Origin: Acetobacter syzygii
Lineage (GTDB): Bacteria > Pseudomonadota > Alphaproteobacteria > Acetobacterales > Acetobacteraceae
Length of the DNA: 64,000 nucleotides
Assembly: GCF_000964225.1 (NCBI RefSeq)
Contig: NZ_BAMZ01000008.1
Location: 62,001 to 126,000, forward strand
Direction of reading: 5' to 3'
Position 1 is the stretch's first letter. Each line of letters starts with the position of its first letter. Of the stretch, positions 17,762 to 27,108 are shown piece by piece. The notes beneath the pieces were generated by a model. It was not told the origin of the DNA and ran no database searches. It worked only from the letters and a program-made list of their open reading frames with translations. A program made the translations under genes and the position numbers.

Positions 17762-19249
17762 TCAGGCAGTGCCGGGGCCGTATTCCGCATCATGGTCAAC
17801 CAGTGCAATGGGGTATTCGCCGGTAAAGCACGCATCGCAGTAGGTGGAGCGGCTGGCTTTGCGGCTTTCATGCCCCATGGCGCGGTAAAGCCCGTCGAGC
17901 GAGATAAAGGCCAGACTGTCCACGCCAATAAGCTCGGCCATTTTTTTCAGGTCGTTCTGGGCCGCCAGCAGCTTGCTGCGTTCTGGCGTGTCGATCCCGT
18001 AAAAGCAGGAGTGCTTGGTGGGGGGGGAGGAAATGCGCATATGCACCTCGCTGGCCCCGGCAGCACGCACCATATCCACGATCTTGCGCGAGGTGGTGCC
18101 ACGCACAATGGAGTCGTCCACCAGAACAACCCGCTTGCCGTCCAGAATGGGGCGGTTGGGCGAGTGCTTCATTTTAACGCCCAGATGCCGGATCTGGTCG
18201 GTGGGTTCAATAAAGGTGCGGCCCACGTAATGGTTGCGGATAATGCCCAGTTCAAACGGAATGCCGCTGGCCTCCGCGTATCCAATAGCCGATGGCACGC
18301 CGGAATCGGGCACGGGCACGACCACATCGGCCTCAACCCCGCTTTCGTGCGCGAGTTCGCGCCCGATTTCCTTGCGGACGTTGTAAACCGGCAGACCTTC
18401 CAGCACGGAGTCCGGGCGGGCAAAGTAGATATATTCAAATACGCAGAAGTGGGGCTGCGTATCGCCAAACGGGCGCAGGGAGCGAATGCCGTTGTCGTTA
18501 ATAACAACCAGTTCGCCCGGCTCCACATCGCGCACAAATTCCGCGCCAATAATATCCAGCCCGCAGGTCTCGGATGCCAGAACCCAGGCACCGTCCTTGC
18601 CGCCCTCACCGGGCAGTCTGCCCAGTACCAGCGGGCGCACACCCATGGGGTCGCGCACGCCAATCAATGCGTCCTGAGAGAGCACAACAAGCGAATACGC
18701 GCCTGTGACCCGCTTGAGCGCATCGATCAGCCGGTCTTCCACCGTGGCGTAGAGCGATATGGCGATCAGGTGCACGAACACTTCCGTATCCGTGGTGGAC
18801 TGGAACAGGCAGCCACGGCGGATCAGCTCCCGGCGGAGCGTGTCGGCATTGGTCAGGTTGCCGTTATGGGCCACGGCCAGTCCGCCAAAGGCGAACTCGG
18901 CAAACAGGGGCTGCACGTTGCGCAGCAGCGTTGCTCCTGTTGTGGCGTAACGGTTGTGGCCAATGGCGCGCGTGCCAGCCAGTGTGGCCATAACGCGCGA
19001 ATCACTGAACACATCGCCCACAAGCCCCAGCCCCCGGTGGGAGTGGAAGCGCGAATCCTGTGGATCGAAGGAGACAATGCCAGCCGCTTCCTGCCCGCGG
19101 TGCTGGAGGGCGTGCAGCCCCAGTGTGGTAAGAGTTGCCGCGTCCTTGGCGTTCCATATGCCAAAAACGGCACATTCCTCTTGCAGGTGATCCTCGTCCG
19201 CGCGGACAGGATCGGGGAGGGTAACGGACGGCGTGGAATGGGGGTGCAT
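17762..19249 (-). CDS. purF: Amidophosphoribosyltransferase
   Basis: First committed step of purine synthesis: PRPP plus glutamine to phosphoribosylamine. The Ntn-type glutaminase domain begins at EECAVFGIW, where Cys becomes the N-terminal nucleophile after propeptide removal. Further signatures are GHNRYATTG and AHNGNLTN. The C-terminal PRTase domain has the PRPP loop VVLVDDSIVRGTTS, and the protein ends with the conserved YCDACFTGEYP region. The start is uncertain. ATG at 19249 gives a leader of about 25 residues before Cys and has GGAGG 13 bases upstream. ATG at 19312 would lengthen the leader and overlap the end of cvpA by 17 bases. The gene is downstream of cvpA, as is common. Confidence 0.95.
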   Translation of the reverse strand: MHPHSTPSVTLPDPVRADEDHLQEECAVFGIWNAKDAATLTTLGLHALQHRGQEAAGIVSFDPQDSRFHSHRGLGLVGDVFSDSRVMATLAGTRAIGHNRYATTGATLLRNVQPLFAEFAFGGLAVAHNGNLTNADTLRRELIRRGCLFQSTTDTEVFVHLIAISLYATVEDRLIDALKRVTGAYSLVVLSQDALIGVRDPMGVRPLVLGRLPGEGGKDGAWVLASETCGLDIIGAEFVRDVEPGELVVINDNGIRSLRPFGDTQPHFCVFEYIYFARPDSVLEGLPVYNVRKEIGRELAHESGVEADVVVPVPDSGVPSAIGYAEASGIPFELGIIRNHYVGRTFIEPTDQIRHLGVKMKHSPNRPILDGKRVVLVDDSIVRGTTSRKIVDMVRAAGASEVHMRISSPPTKHSCFYGIDTPERSKLLAAQNDLKKMAELIGVDSLAFISLDGLYRAMGHESRKASRSTYCDACFTGEYPIALVDHDAEYGPGTA

Positions 19250-19295
19250 AAGCGCGCAGGGCCTCCGCAAATGGCTGGTACTGGCCGTATGGGGA

Positions 19296-19820
19296 TTACA
19301 AGGTGGCGTCATGACCTGTTGGGCGGTTTGGCGCAACCCCTTTTGCGTCAAATTCAGCCAGATAAGGGTGGATATAGGTTGTTGCAGCCCGAATATAAGG
19401 GGTCAGTCGCCCATTGGCCTCTATGGCGGCCATGTCCTCGGGTTGTAACAGCCACTGCCCGGTCATGAACAGGAGCACCACCACACAGGCCCCCCGCGCC
19501 ACCCCAAACAGGCCCCCCAGCAGGCGGTCCAGCCCGTCCAGCGGTGTGGCGCGCACCATGCGCACCACCAGTGCCGCCAGCAGGTACCCCACCACCAGCG
19601 CGCCCAGCAGCACCAGCGCCAGCGCGGCAAGCTGCACACCCCACGCGGCATGAATGAACTGCCCGACCCACGGAGTCAGCAGGTTGTGGAAGCGCAGGGC
19701 CAGCATAATGGCCACAATCCAGCTGATCAGCCCCAGTGCCTGCCGGGTAAAGCCCCGCCACAGCCCATGTAGGGTGGAAAGGGTTATGATGATCAGGGTT
19801 ATTGCATCAATCGCGGCCAT
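19296..19820 (-). CDS. cvpA: CvpA family membrane protein
   Basis: Small inner-membrane protein named from colicin V production in E. coli and usually linked to purF; its molecular role is not well defined. The 174-residue product has four hydrophobic helices, beginning with DAITLIIITLSTLHGLWRGFTRQALGLISWIVAIMLA, where the GLWRGFTRQ segment matches the family signature. The central PLDGLDRLLGGLFGVARG motif is also diagnostic. It lies directly upstream of purF on the same strand, with a short spacing or overlap depending on the purF start. Confidence 0.93.
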   Translation of the reverse strand: MAAIDAITLIIITLSTLHGLWRGFTRQALGLISWIVAIMLALRFHNLLTPWVGQFIHAAWGVQLAALALVLLGALVVGYLLAALVVRMVRATPLDGLDRLLGGLFGVARGACVVVLLFMTGQWLLQPEDMAAIEANGRLTPYIRAATTYIHPYLAEFDAKGVAPNRPTGHDATL

Positions 19821-19919
19821 GGAGGCAGGCTTACAGGTCCAGAACAGGCGGAGGAAAGGGGGGTAAGGGCAAAAGGGGCCAGTATGGCCACACGCGGCCT
19901 CCGTGGGGCAGGGGGGCGT

Positions 19920-20249
19920 TTACGGCAGCTTGCTGGTGGTTACGCGCCATGGCCTGCTTGTGCTGCCGCTTTTCTTTTTACGGTGGGGGGGCTGGTTGAG
20001 CGTGTGGAGCAGGTCCGAGACCGCAACCCTGCGCAAAAGCTCCGTCCATACATCGGCCTTGTCCACGCCATCCTGCTCCCACATCTGGTGCAGTTTATGG
20101 AGGAACAGAGCGCTCTCGCGCACAAGGTCCGCTCGCCTGCCGTCTATAAAAGCCGCCGTGCAGCCGGTTGCGTGCTGGCCGACCTGCAAATACAGGCTCT
20201 TGCGTTCCTGAGTAAGCGGGGGGACCTGATGAGGGCGGGAATAGACCAT
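19920..20249 (-). CDS. HisE-like (phosphoribosyl-ATP pyrophosphohydrolase fold) small protein, active site degenerate
   Basis: A 109-residue protein. Residues 23-75 follow the HisE/MazG helical pattern, with AELTAEAADVLYHLLVLL-type sequence replaced by ADLVRESALFLHKLHQMW, followed by GVDKADVWTELLRR. The metal-binding acidic residues of true HisE are not conserved. The EExxE position reads GQHATGC, and the Asp of EAAD reads Phe. Catalysis is therefore doubtful. ATG at 20249 is used; a TTG at 20285 is in frame and neither has a clear ribosome-binding site. It lies between metH and cvpA on the same strand. The assignment rests on my reading of the helical pattern and needs a profile search. Confidence 0.6.
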   Translation of the reverse strand: MVYSRPHQVPPLTQERKSLYLQVGQHATGCTAAFIDGRRADLVRESALFLHKLHQMWEQDGVDKADVWTELLRRVAVSDLLHTLNQPPHRKKKSGSTSRPWRVTTSKLP

Positions 20250-20296
20250 TGTGGGATGATGCGCCGCACCATCCCAACTGGTCAATGCCCGACCAA

Positions 20297-23200
20297 TCAG
20301 ATCGTAAAATATTTGGCGTGCCTGTTCAGCACCACCAGCGCGGAGGTGGACTGTTCGGGGTGGAGCTGGTCTCCATCGGTCAGGGAAACGCCAATGCGCC
20401 GCGCATCCAGCAGGTCAAGAATGCTGCTCTGTTCTTCCAGTCGGGGGCAGGCCGGGTACCCAAAGGAATAGCGCGACCCACGGTAGCCCTGCTGGAGCAG
20501 GTCATCCATGTTGCGCGGGTCTTCCGCAGCAAAGCCCAGCTCGGCACGGATCCGCTTGTGTGTGTACTCGGCCATGGCTTCGGCCATTTCGACCGAGAGA
20601 CCGTGCAGGTAGAGGTAGTCCTGATAGCGGTTTTCCTCAAACCAGTCGCGGGCAATGTCGGATGCTTTCTGCCCCACGGTCACGACCTGCAGGCCCACCA
20701 CATCGCGCTCGGCATCGTTGATGTCGCGCACAAAGTCGGCAATGCACTCGCCGTCCGCACGGGGCTGGCGGGGCAGGGCAAAGCGGGCAACCTCGGTTGT
20801 GCCATCGGGGTCGAACAGAACAAGGTCGTTCCCGTCGCCTGCGGCCTTCCAGTAACCATAGCACGCCTGCGGCTTGAGAATATGCTCGTCCGCTGCGAGT
20901 TTGAGCATCCGTTGCAGAATGGGGCGCAGTTCCTGCCGTGCCCAGACCAGAAAATCGTCCAGCGAGCGGCCCTGCTTACGGAAGCCCCACTGGAACTGGT
21001 AAAGGGCCCGTTCGTTCAGGAACGGCAGAACAGCCTCTGGCGTAGCTTCCAGCACTTTTGCCCCCCAGAACGGAGGGTTCAGGCGCGGTTCATCCGCCGT
21101 CAAGCGGTCGCGGCGGAGGCGGACCTCTGCCTTGTCCACCGGGCCGTAGCCGCGGGTTTCTGCTGTTTCTGGCGTGCGGGCGTTCTTGCGGGTGGCCTTG
21201 CCTTCCCGCCGCTTTTGAATGGCGGCCAGGTACCCGTCAAACCCGTTCTGGGCGATCTGGTCCATAAGGGTCAGGCCATCAAACGCATCCCGCGCATAGG
21301 CCACGCGCCCGGTGGGATTGTAGGCGGCTACGCAGTCCTCTTCCACATAATTGCGGGTCAGGGCCGCCCCACCCAGCAGGACCGGGGTGTTCAGCCCTGC
21401 ACGGGCAATTTCTTCCAGATTTTCGCGCATGATCACGGTGGATTTGACCAGCAGCCCGGACATGCCAATGGCGTCCGCCTTTTCCTTTCTGGCCGCATCG
21501 ATCATATCTGCCACAGGAACCTTGATGCCAAGATTGACCACGCGGTAGCCGTTGTTGGTCAGAATAATGTCCACAAGGTTTTTGCCAATGTCGTGCACGT
21601 CGCCCTTAACGGTTGCAAGCACGATTGTGCCGCGCTGCTGGCCCTCGGCCCGCTCCATGTGGGGTTCCAGCCATGCCACGGCGGCCTTCATGGTTTCGGC
21701 GGACTGCAACACAAAGGGGAGCTGCATTTTGCCCGCGCCAAACAGCTCGCCCACCACCTTCATGCCATCAAGCAGTACGGTGTTGATGATGTCCAGCGGA
21801 GCCATGGTCTGCATGGCTTCGGCCAGATCGGCTTCCAGCCCTTTGCGGTCGCCGTCCACAATGCGGTCTTTCAGGCGTTCTTCTGCGGTTTCGGCCTGCT
21901 TGCGCTTGACTGCCTCGGATGCCTTGCGGTCTGCGAACATGGCCAGCAGGGCCTGCAGCGGGTCGTAATCTTCCGTCCGGCGGTCAAAGATCAGGTCTTC
22001 CGCCACCTTGATTTCTTCAGGGGCAATAAGGTGCAGCGGACGAATTTTGGAGACATGCACAATGGCTGCCGTCATGCCCGCCTTGACTGCAAGATCAAGA
22101 TAGACCGAGTTCAGCACCGCACGGGCTGCGGGGTTAAGCCCGAAGGAAATGTTGGACAGGCCCAGCACGATCTGAATATCGGGGAAGGCTTCGCGGATCA
22201 TGCGAATACCCTCCAGCGTCCACTGGCCCAGCTTGCGGTCGTCCTCCGCCCCGGTGGCAATGGTAAAGGTCAGCGGGTCGATCATCAGGTCTGACTGCGG
22301 CAGACCGTATTTGTTGCAGGCAAAATCCACCAGACGGCTGGCAATGCGCAGCTTGTCCTCCGGTTTGCGGGCCATACCCTCTTCATCAATGGTCAGGGCT
22401 ACAACCGCTGCGCCAAATTTGCGCGCCAGTGTCATCCGGTCTGCGGCCGGGCCTTCCCCATCTTCAAAGTTGATGGAGTTGATGATCGGCTTGCCGCCAT
22501 GCAGCTTGAGTGCGGCCTCAATAACCGGGGTTTCGGTCGAATCGATAACCAGCGGTGCGTTAACGGAGGAGGTAAAGCGCTTGATGACCTCATCCATTTC
22601 CGCCCGTTCGTCCCGGCCCACAAAGGCGGTGCAGATGTCCAGCGCGTTGGAGCCTTCGCGCAGCTGTTCACGCCCTACGGTTACGCAGCCATCCCAGTCG
22701 TGGGCTTCCTGCAGTTCCCGCCATTTTTTGGACCCGTTGGCATTGCAACGTTCACCAATGGAAAAATAGGCGTTCTCCTGCCGGAGCGGCACCTGCGAAT
22801 ACAGGCTGGCAACCGAGGGCACCCATACAGCCGTGCGGGCAACAGGGGCGGGGCGGTGGCGGCCGGTAGCCTCTGCCCGGCGGCGCAGCATGGCGTCCAG
22901 TGCGGCAATGTGCGGGGTGGAGGTGCCACAGCACCCGCCGGTCATGTTAATGCCGTCTTCTTGCACAAAACGTTCGACCCATGTGGCCATGTCTTCCGGG
23001 CTGAGCGGGTAGTGCGTTTTGCCGTCCACCAGTTCCGGCAGGCCAGCGTTGGGCAGAACGGAAATCATGCGGGGCCAGTTTTCGGCCAGCCAGCGGACAT
23101 GCTCTGCCATTTCCTGCGGGCCGGTCGCGCAGTTCAGGCCGATCAGGTCCACATCCAGCGCGTTAATGACCGTGGCCGCAGCGGCAATGTCCGGGCCAAC

Positions 23201-23803
23201 CAGCAGGGTGCCTGTGGTCTCCACCGTGACCTGCACAAAAATGGGGAGCTTAACGCCAGCTTCTGCCCGGGCGATCTTGACCCCGTTGACTGCCGCCTTG
23301 ATCTGAAGTGTGTCCTGGCAGGTTTCGATCAGCACCGCATCCACGCCGCCTTCGATCAGGCCGCGGGTCTGCTCGGCCAGAGCCGCTTCCAGACTGTCAT
23401 AATCAATGTTGCCAAGGGAGGGCAGCTTGGTGCCCGGCCCCATGGACCCCAGCACGTAACGGTGGCGGCCATCGGCAAAGCTATCAGCGGCTTCACGCGC
23501 AAGAATGGCGGAGGCACGGTTGATCTCACGCGTGCGGTCTGTCAGCCCGAATTCGCCCAGCGTAATGGGGGAGGCACCAAAAGTATTGGTTTCCACCATG
23601 TCTGCCCCGGCCTCAAAATACCCGCGGTGGATCTCGCGGATCAGTTCAGGGCGTGACAGGGTCAGGACTTCGGTGCAGTTTTCCTGTCCCCAGTAGTCAC
23701 GCTGGACGTCAAGGTCGAGCATCTGGATGCGTGAACCCATCCCTCCATCACAGAGCAGAACCTGATCACGCAGGGCATCAAGAAGCGGCAGACGAGAAGA
23801 CAT
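20297..23803 (-). CDS. metH: Cobalamin-dependent methionine synthase
   Basis: Transfers a methyl group from methyltetrahydrofolate to homocysteine via cobalamin. The 1168-residue product contains all four modules. The homocysteine domain has zinc ligands in GLNCATG and GGCCGTS (about residues 1-330). The pterin domain includes YFSIGERCNANGSKKW (about 345-610). The cobalamin cap and Rossmann domains carry the axial-histidine motif GDVHDIGKN. The C-terminal AdoMet reactivation domain has RGSRYSFGYPACP. I place the start at the ATG at 23803. The frame stays open for a further 140 codons, but that Cys/Pro/Arg-rich sequence is antisense to another gene and does not match the family. I see no cobalamin riboswitch upstream. 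Confidence 0.96.
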   Translation of the reverse strand: MSSRLPLLDALRDQVLLCDGGMGSRIQMLDLDVQRDYWGQENCTEVLTLSRPELIREIHRGYFEAGADMVETNTFGASPITLGEFGLTDRTREINRASAILAREAADSFADGRHRYVLGSMGPGTKLPSLGNIDYDSLEAALAEQTRGLIEGGVDAVLIETCQDTLQIKAAVNGVKIARAEAGVKLPIFVQVTVETTGTLLVGPDIAAAATVINALDVDLIGLNCATGPQEMAEHVRWLAENWPRMISVLPNAGLPELVDGKTHYPLSPEDMATWVERFVQEDGINMTGGCCGTSTPHIAALDAMLRRRAEATGRHRPAPVARTAVWVPSVASLYSQVPLRQENAYFSIGERCNANGSKKWRELQEAHDWDGCVTVGREQLREGSNALDICTAFVGRDERAEMDEVIKRFTSSVNAPLVIDSTETPVIEAALKLHGGKPIINSINFEDGEGPAADRMTLARKFGAAVVALTIDEEGMARKPEDKLRIASRLVDFACNKYGLPQSDLMIDPLTFTIATGAEDDRKLGQWTLEGIRMIREAFPDIQIVLGLSNISFGLNPAARAVLNSVYLDLAVKAGMTAAIVHVSKIRPLHLIAPEEIKVAEDLIFDRRTEDYDPLQALLAMFADRKASEAVKRKQAETAEERLKDRIVDGDRKGLEADLAEAMQTMAPLDIINTVLLDGMKVVGELFGAGKMQLPFVLQSAETMKAAVAWLEPHMERAEGQQRGTIVLATVKGDVHDIGKNLVDIILTNNGYRVVNLGIKVPVADMIDAARKEKADAIGMSGLLVKSTVIMRENLEEIARAGLNTPVLLGGAALTRNYVEEDCVAAYNPTGRVAYARDAFDGLTLMDQIAQNGFDGYLAAIQKRREGKATRKNARTPETAETRGYGPVDKAEVRLRRDRLTADEPRLNPPFWGAKVLEATPEAVLPFLNERALYQFQWGFRKQGRSLDDFLVWARQELRPILQRMLKLAADEHILKPQACYGYWKAAGDGNDLVLFDPDGTTEVARFALPRQPRADGECIADFVRDINDAERDVVGLQVVTVGQKASDIARDWFEENRYQDYLYLHGLSVEMAEAMAEYTHKRIRAELGFAAEDPRNMDDLLQQGYRGSRYSFGYPACPRLEEQSSILDLLDARRIGVSLTDGDQLHPEQSTSALVVLNRHAKYFTI

Positions 23804-23903
23804 GACTGTACAGGACCGAAATAGTGGGGAGGACAAGCCCCGGCCGCAGGAGCGGGCCAAAGCCACATCCTTATTCCAGACCGAGGCTACACTGTCCACC
23901 GCC

Positions 23904-24290
23904 ATGCACGCTCCACCGCACCGGCAAGGGGGGCGTGTACCGCTTTTTGTGCTGGCGGAGGCCCCGGCGGGTGCCGCGTGGCGGCAGGCGGGCGGGGTGG
24001 TGTTTGCGGGTATGGACCCAACCGCCGCCCAGCAGGTTGGCTGGCGCTCCGTGCAGCAATGGCACCCGCCTGCATCCGATGGGGGGAGCCATGGGGGGCA
24101 TTGCCTGTGCTGTGTGGGGCGCGGTGGGCTGGACCAGTTCCTGCTCACACACGCGCAAGGGCGGGTGCGCGGTGGGGATGACCCGCTGGAGGTGCTGGTG
24201 GTGGTGTGCGACCCACTGCTGGTCAAACGGTATAAGGCCCAGCTTAAGGCATCGGTCTTTCTGTCTTCTTTTTATGCCGTGCAGCCATAA
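23904..24290 (+). CDS. Uncharacterised CxCC-motif protein, divergent from metH
   Basis: Product not recognised with certainty. The 128-residue frame has strong third-position GC bias like real genes here. It carries a CLCC motif (residues 67-70), followed by a basic segment ending RVRGGDDPLEVLVVVCDPLLVKRY. This order (CxCC, then RG, then a hydrophobic strand and DP) recalls the region after the Cys motif in CobW/COG0523 metal-chaperone GTPases. There is no P-loop, and the protein is far too short for that family. An upstream in-frame ATG at 23802 would overlap the metH start on the other strand. It is followed by a strong hairpin shared with the opposing flgL transcript. Function is unknown. 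Confidence 0.55.
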   Translation: MHAPPHRQGGRVPLFVLAEAPAGAAWRQAGGVVFAGMDPTAAQQVGWRSVQQWHPPASDGGSHGGHCLCCVGRGGLDQFLLTHAQGRVRGGDDPLEVLVVVCDPLLVKRYKAQLKASVFLSSFYAVQP

Positions 24291-24323
24291 AAAACGGCCT
24301 GATGCGGCGGGGCATCAGGCCGT
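24289..24323 (-). terminator. Terminator of the flgK-flgL transcript
   Basis: A perfect 12-bp stem (24294-24305 with 24312-24323) encloses a six-base GC-rich loop. On the minus strand it is followed by a run of T (A-run at 24289-24294 on plus). It lies about 30 bases after the flgL stop. Confidence 0.9.
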
Positions 24324-24353
24324 TGGCAGATGTGTGCGTGGTACGCTTGCGAA

Positions 24354-25454
24354 TTACAGGTAATTCGCCAGGGACATATCCTTCATATCCGCGATCAGCA
24401 TGAACGAGGCCTTGAGGCTTGTCTGCACGCTGGTGGTTTGCAGGGCCACCTGTGCAATGTCGGTCGTGCGGGCGTTCTCAAGCTGGGTTGTCAGCGCGGT
24501 TGTCGTGTTGGTCAGCATGGTGGCGCGGGCGGTAAGCGCATTCTGCTGTGCGCCCACTGTTGTTTCCATGTTGATCAGCTGGTTGGTCGTGTTGACCAGC
24601 GAGGTGTGGAGCTGGTTGACCAGATCGGTATAGCCGGTGCTGGAGGAGGACAGGCCGCTCATGCCCGAAATCAGCATCATATCCCGCATCAGATCCTTGA
24701 TGGGGGACCCTGTGGACGTGCTGCTGACATCCGATGTGCTGCCCTGTGTTGCCACAATCCCATACGTGCTGGTGGTGCTGCTGCCCGTAATGGTGCTGGT
24801 CTGCTGACCATTGGCTTTGGTCAGGGAGGCGGTGGCGTCCGTCGCATCGGAAATGTTGGACGAAAAGACCGTGCTGTCGCTGTTCATGGCGGTTGTGGCA
24901 GCACTTAAAATGTCGGTACCACTTGCGCCTGCCGCCAGCTGGGTTGTGAGCATGGAGGCAATGCTTGTGCTCAGGCTGCCGCTGGATACGCTGGAAGGGT
25001 CCTGAACGGGCGCTTCGGTGGAGGTCTGCCCGGCAAACACATAACCCGCACCCGTGGATGTGTTGAGCGCGGTGGCAATCTGGTCAAGCGTGCTGGAGGC
25101 TTCGGTTGCAACCGTGCTGACCGTGGAGCTTTCGCTTGTGCCAGAGATGCCCAGCAGGTTTGCCGCCATGGTCTGTGCGAGCGAGACAATCTGCTTGAGA
25201 GCCGTGGCCGTAACGGTCAGGCTGTTCTGGGCATTGGTAATGTTGGTCTGCCACGCCTGAACCTGCGTGATCTTGGGGGTCAGGTTAAAAACGCTGGAGC
25301 GCGATGTTCCCAGCCCCGCATAGGTCTGGGCTACAATGCCCTGACTGGAGGTCTGCCACGCCAGAGTTGTCTGGGCATTGGTCAGTTCCTGTACGCCTGC
25401 TGCCAGAACAAGGCTTGCTGCACTTGCGCCATACTGTCCGATAGAAGTGCTCAT
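24354..25454 (-). CDS. flgL: Flagellar hook-associated protein 3
   Basis: Second hook-filament junction protein, secreted through the flagellar export apparatus to sit between FlgK and the filament. The 366-residue product is flagellin-like. Its N-terminal helical region is rich in Thr, Ala and Gln (TNAQTTLAWQTSSQGIVAQTYAGLG), the central domain is Ser/Thr/Ala-rich with no Cys, and the C-terminal helix ends MLIADMKDMSLANYL. The position directly after flgK supports FlgL rather than flagellin. The ATG at 25454 follows AAGGAGA with ideal spacing. It is the last gene of the leftward unit and is followed by a strong terminator. Confidence 0.9.
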   Translation of the reverse strand: MSTSIGQYGASAASLVLAAGVQELTNAQTTLAWQTSSQGIVAQTYAGLGTSRSSVFNLTPKITQVQAWQTNITNAQNSLTVTATALKQIVSLAQTMAANLLGISGTSESSTVSTVATEASSTLDQIATALNTSTGAGYVFAGQTSTEAPVQDPSSVSSGSLSTSIASMLTTQLAAGASGTDILSAATTAMNSDSTVFSSNISDATDATASLTKANGQQTSTITGSSTTSTYGIVATQGSTSDVSSTSTGSPIKDLMRDMMLISGMSGLSSSSTGYTDLVNQLHTSLVNTTNQLINMETTVGAQQNALTARATMLTNTTTALTTQLENARTTDIAQVALQTTSVQTSLKASFMLIADMKDMSLANYL

Positions 25455-25479
25455 GAAAAATGTCTCCTTCTCTCAGGGC

Positions 25480-27027
25480 TCAGTTAATGGCGTCCAGCAG
25501 GGCGCTGAACATGGTCTGAACGGAGGAAATGATTTTGGCGTTGGCGGTATAGGCATTCTGGAGCGCAACAATCTTGGACATTTCCGTATTCACGTCCACG
25601 CCCGATACGTTGGTGACTTTGGCGCTGATGGTGGTCTGCACTGTGGAGGCATAGGTCAGGTTGGTGGAGGCCGTGCTGATGGTCGCACCCTGGTCGGATG
25701 TCAGGGCGGTTGCAAGGGCGACCAGCCCCTGATTGCCCACATACCCCGTGCTCAGCGTGCCGCTGGCTCCCAGCCCGGAGGAGGGGGCTTCCAGCGTGCC
25801 GCTTACATCTGAGGAGTCCGTGCCAAAGGTCTTGTCCAGCACGTTGCTGATGGTGGTAATGCTGCCACTGGGTGCCAGAGTGGAGGCATCATCGGAATAG
25901 GATGACGTCACCTGCAGACCAGCGGACAGGCCGGTCAGCGTGCTGCCCTGTGTGGTGTCAACCGTTGTGTTCCCCGATGAATCCGAGAACAGGGACATAC
26001 CCGCATTGGAAAAGCGGTTGATCAACGTTGCGGAGAACGAATCAAGCTGTGCCTGCATGGTGGGGTAGGTTGTGTCGCGCAGGGTAATGTTTGCCCCCAG
26101 CGTGCCGCTGGTCAGGTGGGAGGTAATGTCCGTGGTGGTGCCTTTGGCGTTTGCCACGGTAACACCCGCAATGGCGGAATTACTGTCCCCCGCCTTGTAG
26201 TACATGCTGTCGGTCAGGGTGGTGTTGGCGGTGCCGTTGTCGGTGGCGGAGAGCGGCCATGTGTTGCTGGGCAGCGTAACCGTGTTGTCGTTCAGATTGA
26301 TCTGGTCCGGCCGGGTTGGCAGCTTGGTGCCATCCTCGGTGGTCACGATCATGTCGCCCTTGGAGGTTTCGGTAAACTTCACCCCGACTTCGGAGGAGAG
26401 GTCGTTCATCACCTCAAGGCGGCTGTTTTCAAGGCTGGAGGTATCCGCCCCTACCGCCTTGAGCCCCATGATCTGCTTGGACAACTGGCCGATCTGGGTC
26501 AGGTTCTGGTTGATGGTGGAAACGGTGGACACAATGGTGTCTTCCGCCGTCTGCCGCTGCTGCGTGTAAGTGGAGGACAGGGTGTGAATGGTGTCGGTCA
26601 GGGATGTGGCGGCCGTAATGACAGCCGTCTGTGCCGAGCTTTCCAGTGGTGTGGATGCAAGGGAGGTCAGGGCGCTCTGCACATTGCCCAACTGGTCGGA
26701 CAGGGTCTCGGTCGAGCCGGAATCCGAGGAGGTGGACCCCTGAACGGACTCAACAGCCGCAAGCGAGTTGGAGGAAGCCGTGAGCGCGGACACCTTGGCG
26801 TTCTGTGTGTAAAGCGAGGATTGCAGATAGGGGCTGACGTTAACCACCGTCTGGCCGATCCGCACCCCGGTACCCTGATTGCCCGCCACGGCGGAGGTAA
26901 CACTGGCCGATTCGGAGGCATAACCCGCAGTAGAGGCGTTGGCGACGTTCTGCGAAATAACGGAGTACTGGTATTCGATCCCGTTCAGCCCGCTCGAGGC
27001 TATTGATAGAGCTGATCCTAGATCCAT
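25480..27027 (-). CDS. flgK: Flagellar hook-associated protein 1
   Basis: First hook-filament junction protein. The 515-residue product starts with the rod/hook family helix MDLGSALSIASSGLNGIEYQYSVISQNVANASTAGYA, containing the conserved SQNVANASTAGY motif. It ends with a C-terminal D0 helix in which VDVNTEMSKIVALQNAYTANAKII and the following MFSALLDAIN match FlgK. The middle is Ser/Thr-rich and lacks cysteine, as usual for exported axial proteins. GAGGAACAC immediately upstream is its ribosome-binding site. It is followed 25 bases later by flgL. Confidence 0.95.
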   Translation of the reverse strand: MDLGSALSIASSGLNGIEYQYSVISQNVANASTAGYASESASVTSAVAGNQGTGVRIGQTVVNVSPYLQSSLYTQNAKVSALTASSNSLAAVESVQGSTSSDSGSTETLSDQLGNVQSALTSLASTPLESSAQTAVITAATSLTDTIHTLSSTYTQQRQTAEDTIVSTVSTINQNLTQIGQLSKQIMGLKAVGADTSSLENSRLEVMNDLSSEVGVKFTETSKGDMIVTTEDGTKLPTRPDQINLNDNTVTLPSNTWPLSATDNGTANTTLTDSMYYKAGDSNSAIAGVTVANAKGTTTDITSHLTSGTLGANITLRDTTYPTMQAQLDSFSATLINRFSNAGMSLFSDSSGNTTVDTTQGSTLTGLSAGLQVTSSYSDDASTLAPSGSITTISNVLDKTFGTDSSDVSGTLEAPSSGLGASGTLSTGYVGNQGLVALATALTSDQGATISTASTNLTYASTVQTTISAKVTNVSGVDVNTEMSKIVALQNAYTANAKIISSVQTMFSALLDAIN

Positions 27028-27108
27028 TGTGTTCCTCGTCCGTCACGGGCTGTATTGAAAAGTGGGTACCAAAACGCAGCCACAAAATGGCAGTTAAGCA
27101 AGTCTTAG

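Noticed and set aside
17654-19468. 604-codon plus-strand open frame opposite purF and cvpA
   Set aside because: Both opposite genes have clear family motifs; the antisense frame also runs through a strong terminator at its start.
20249-22294. 681-codon plus-strand open frame opposite metH
   Set aside because: The opposite strand encodes a full, motif-complete MetH; the antisense product is His/Gly/Val-rich with no domains.
23804-23903. Possible cobalamin riboswitch upstream of metH
   Set aside because: I could not find the B12-box consensus or the expected folded leader, and a likely gene occupies the upstream region.
23804-24226. N-terminal extension of metH by about 140 codons
   Set aside because: The extra residues are Cys/Pro/Arg-rich, do not resemble MetH and are antisense to a better-supported rightward gene.
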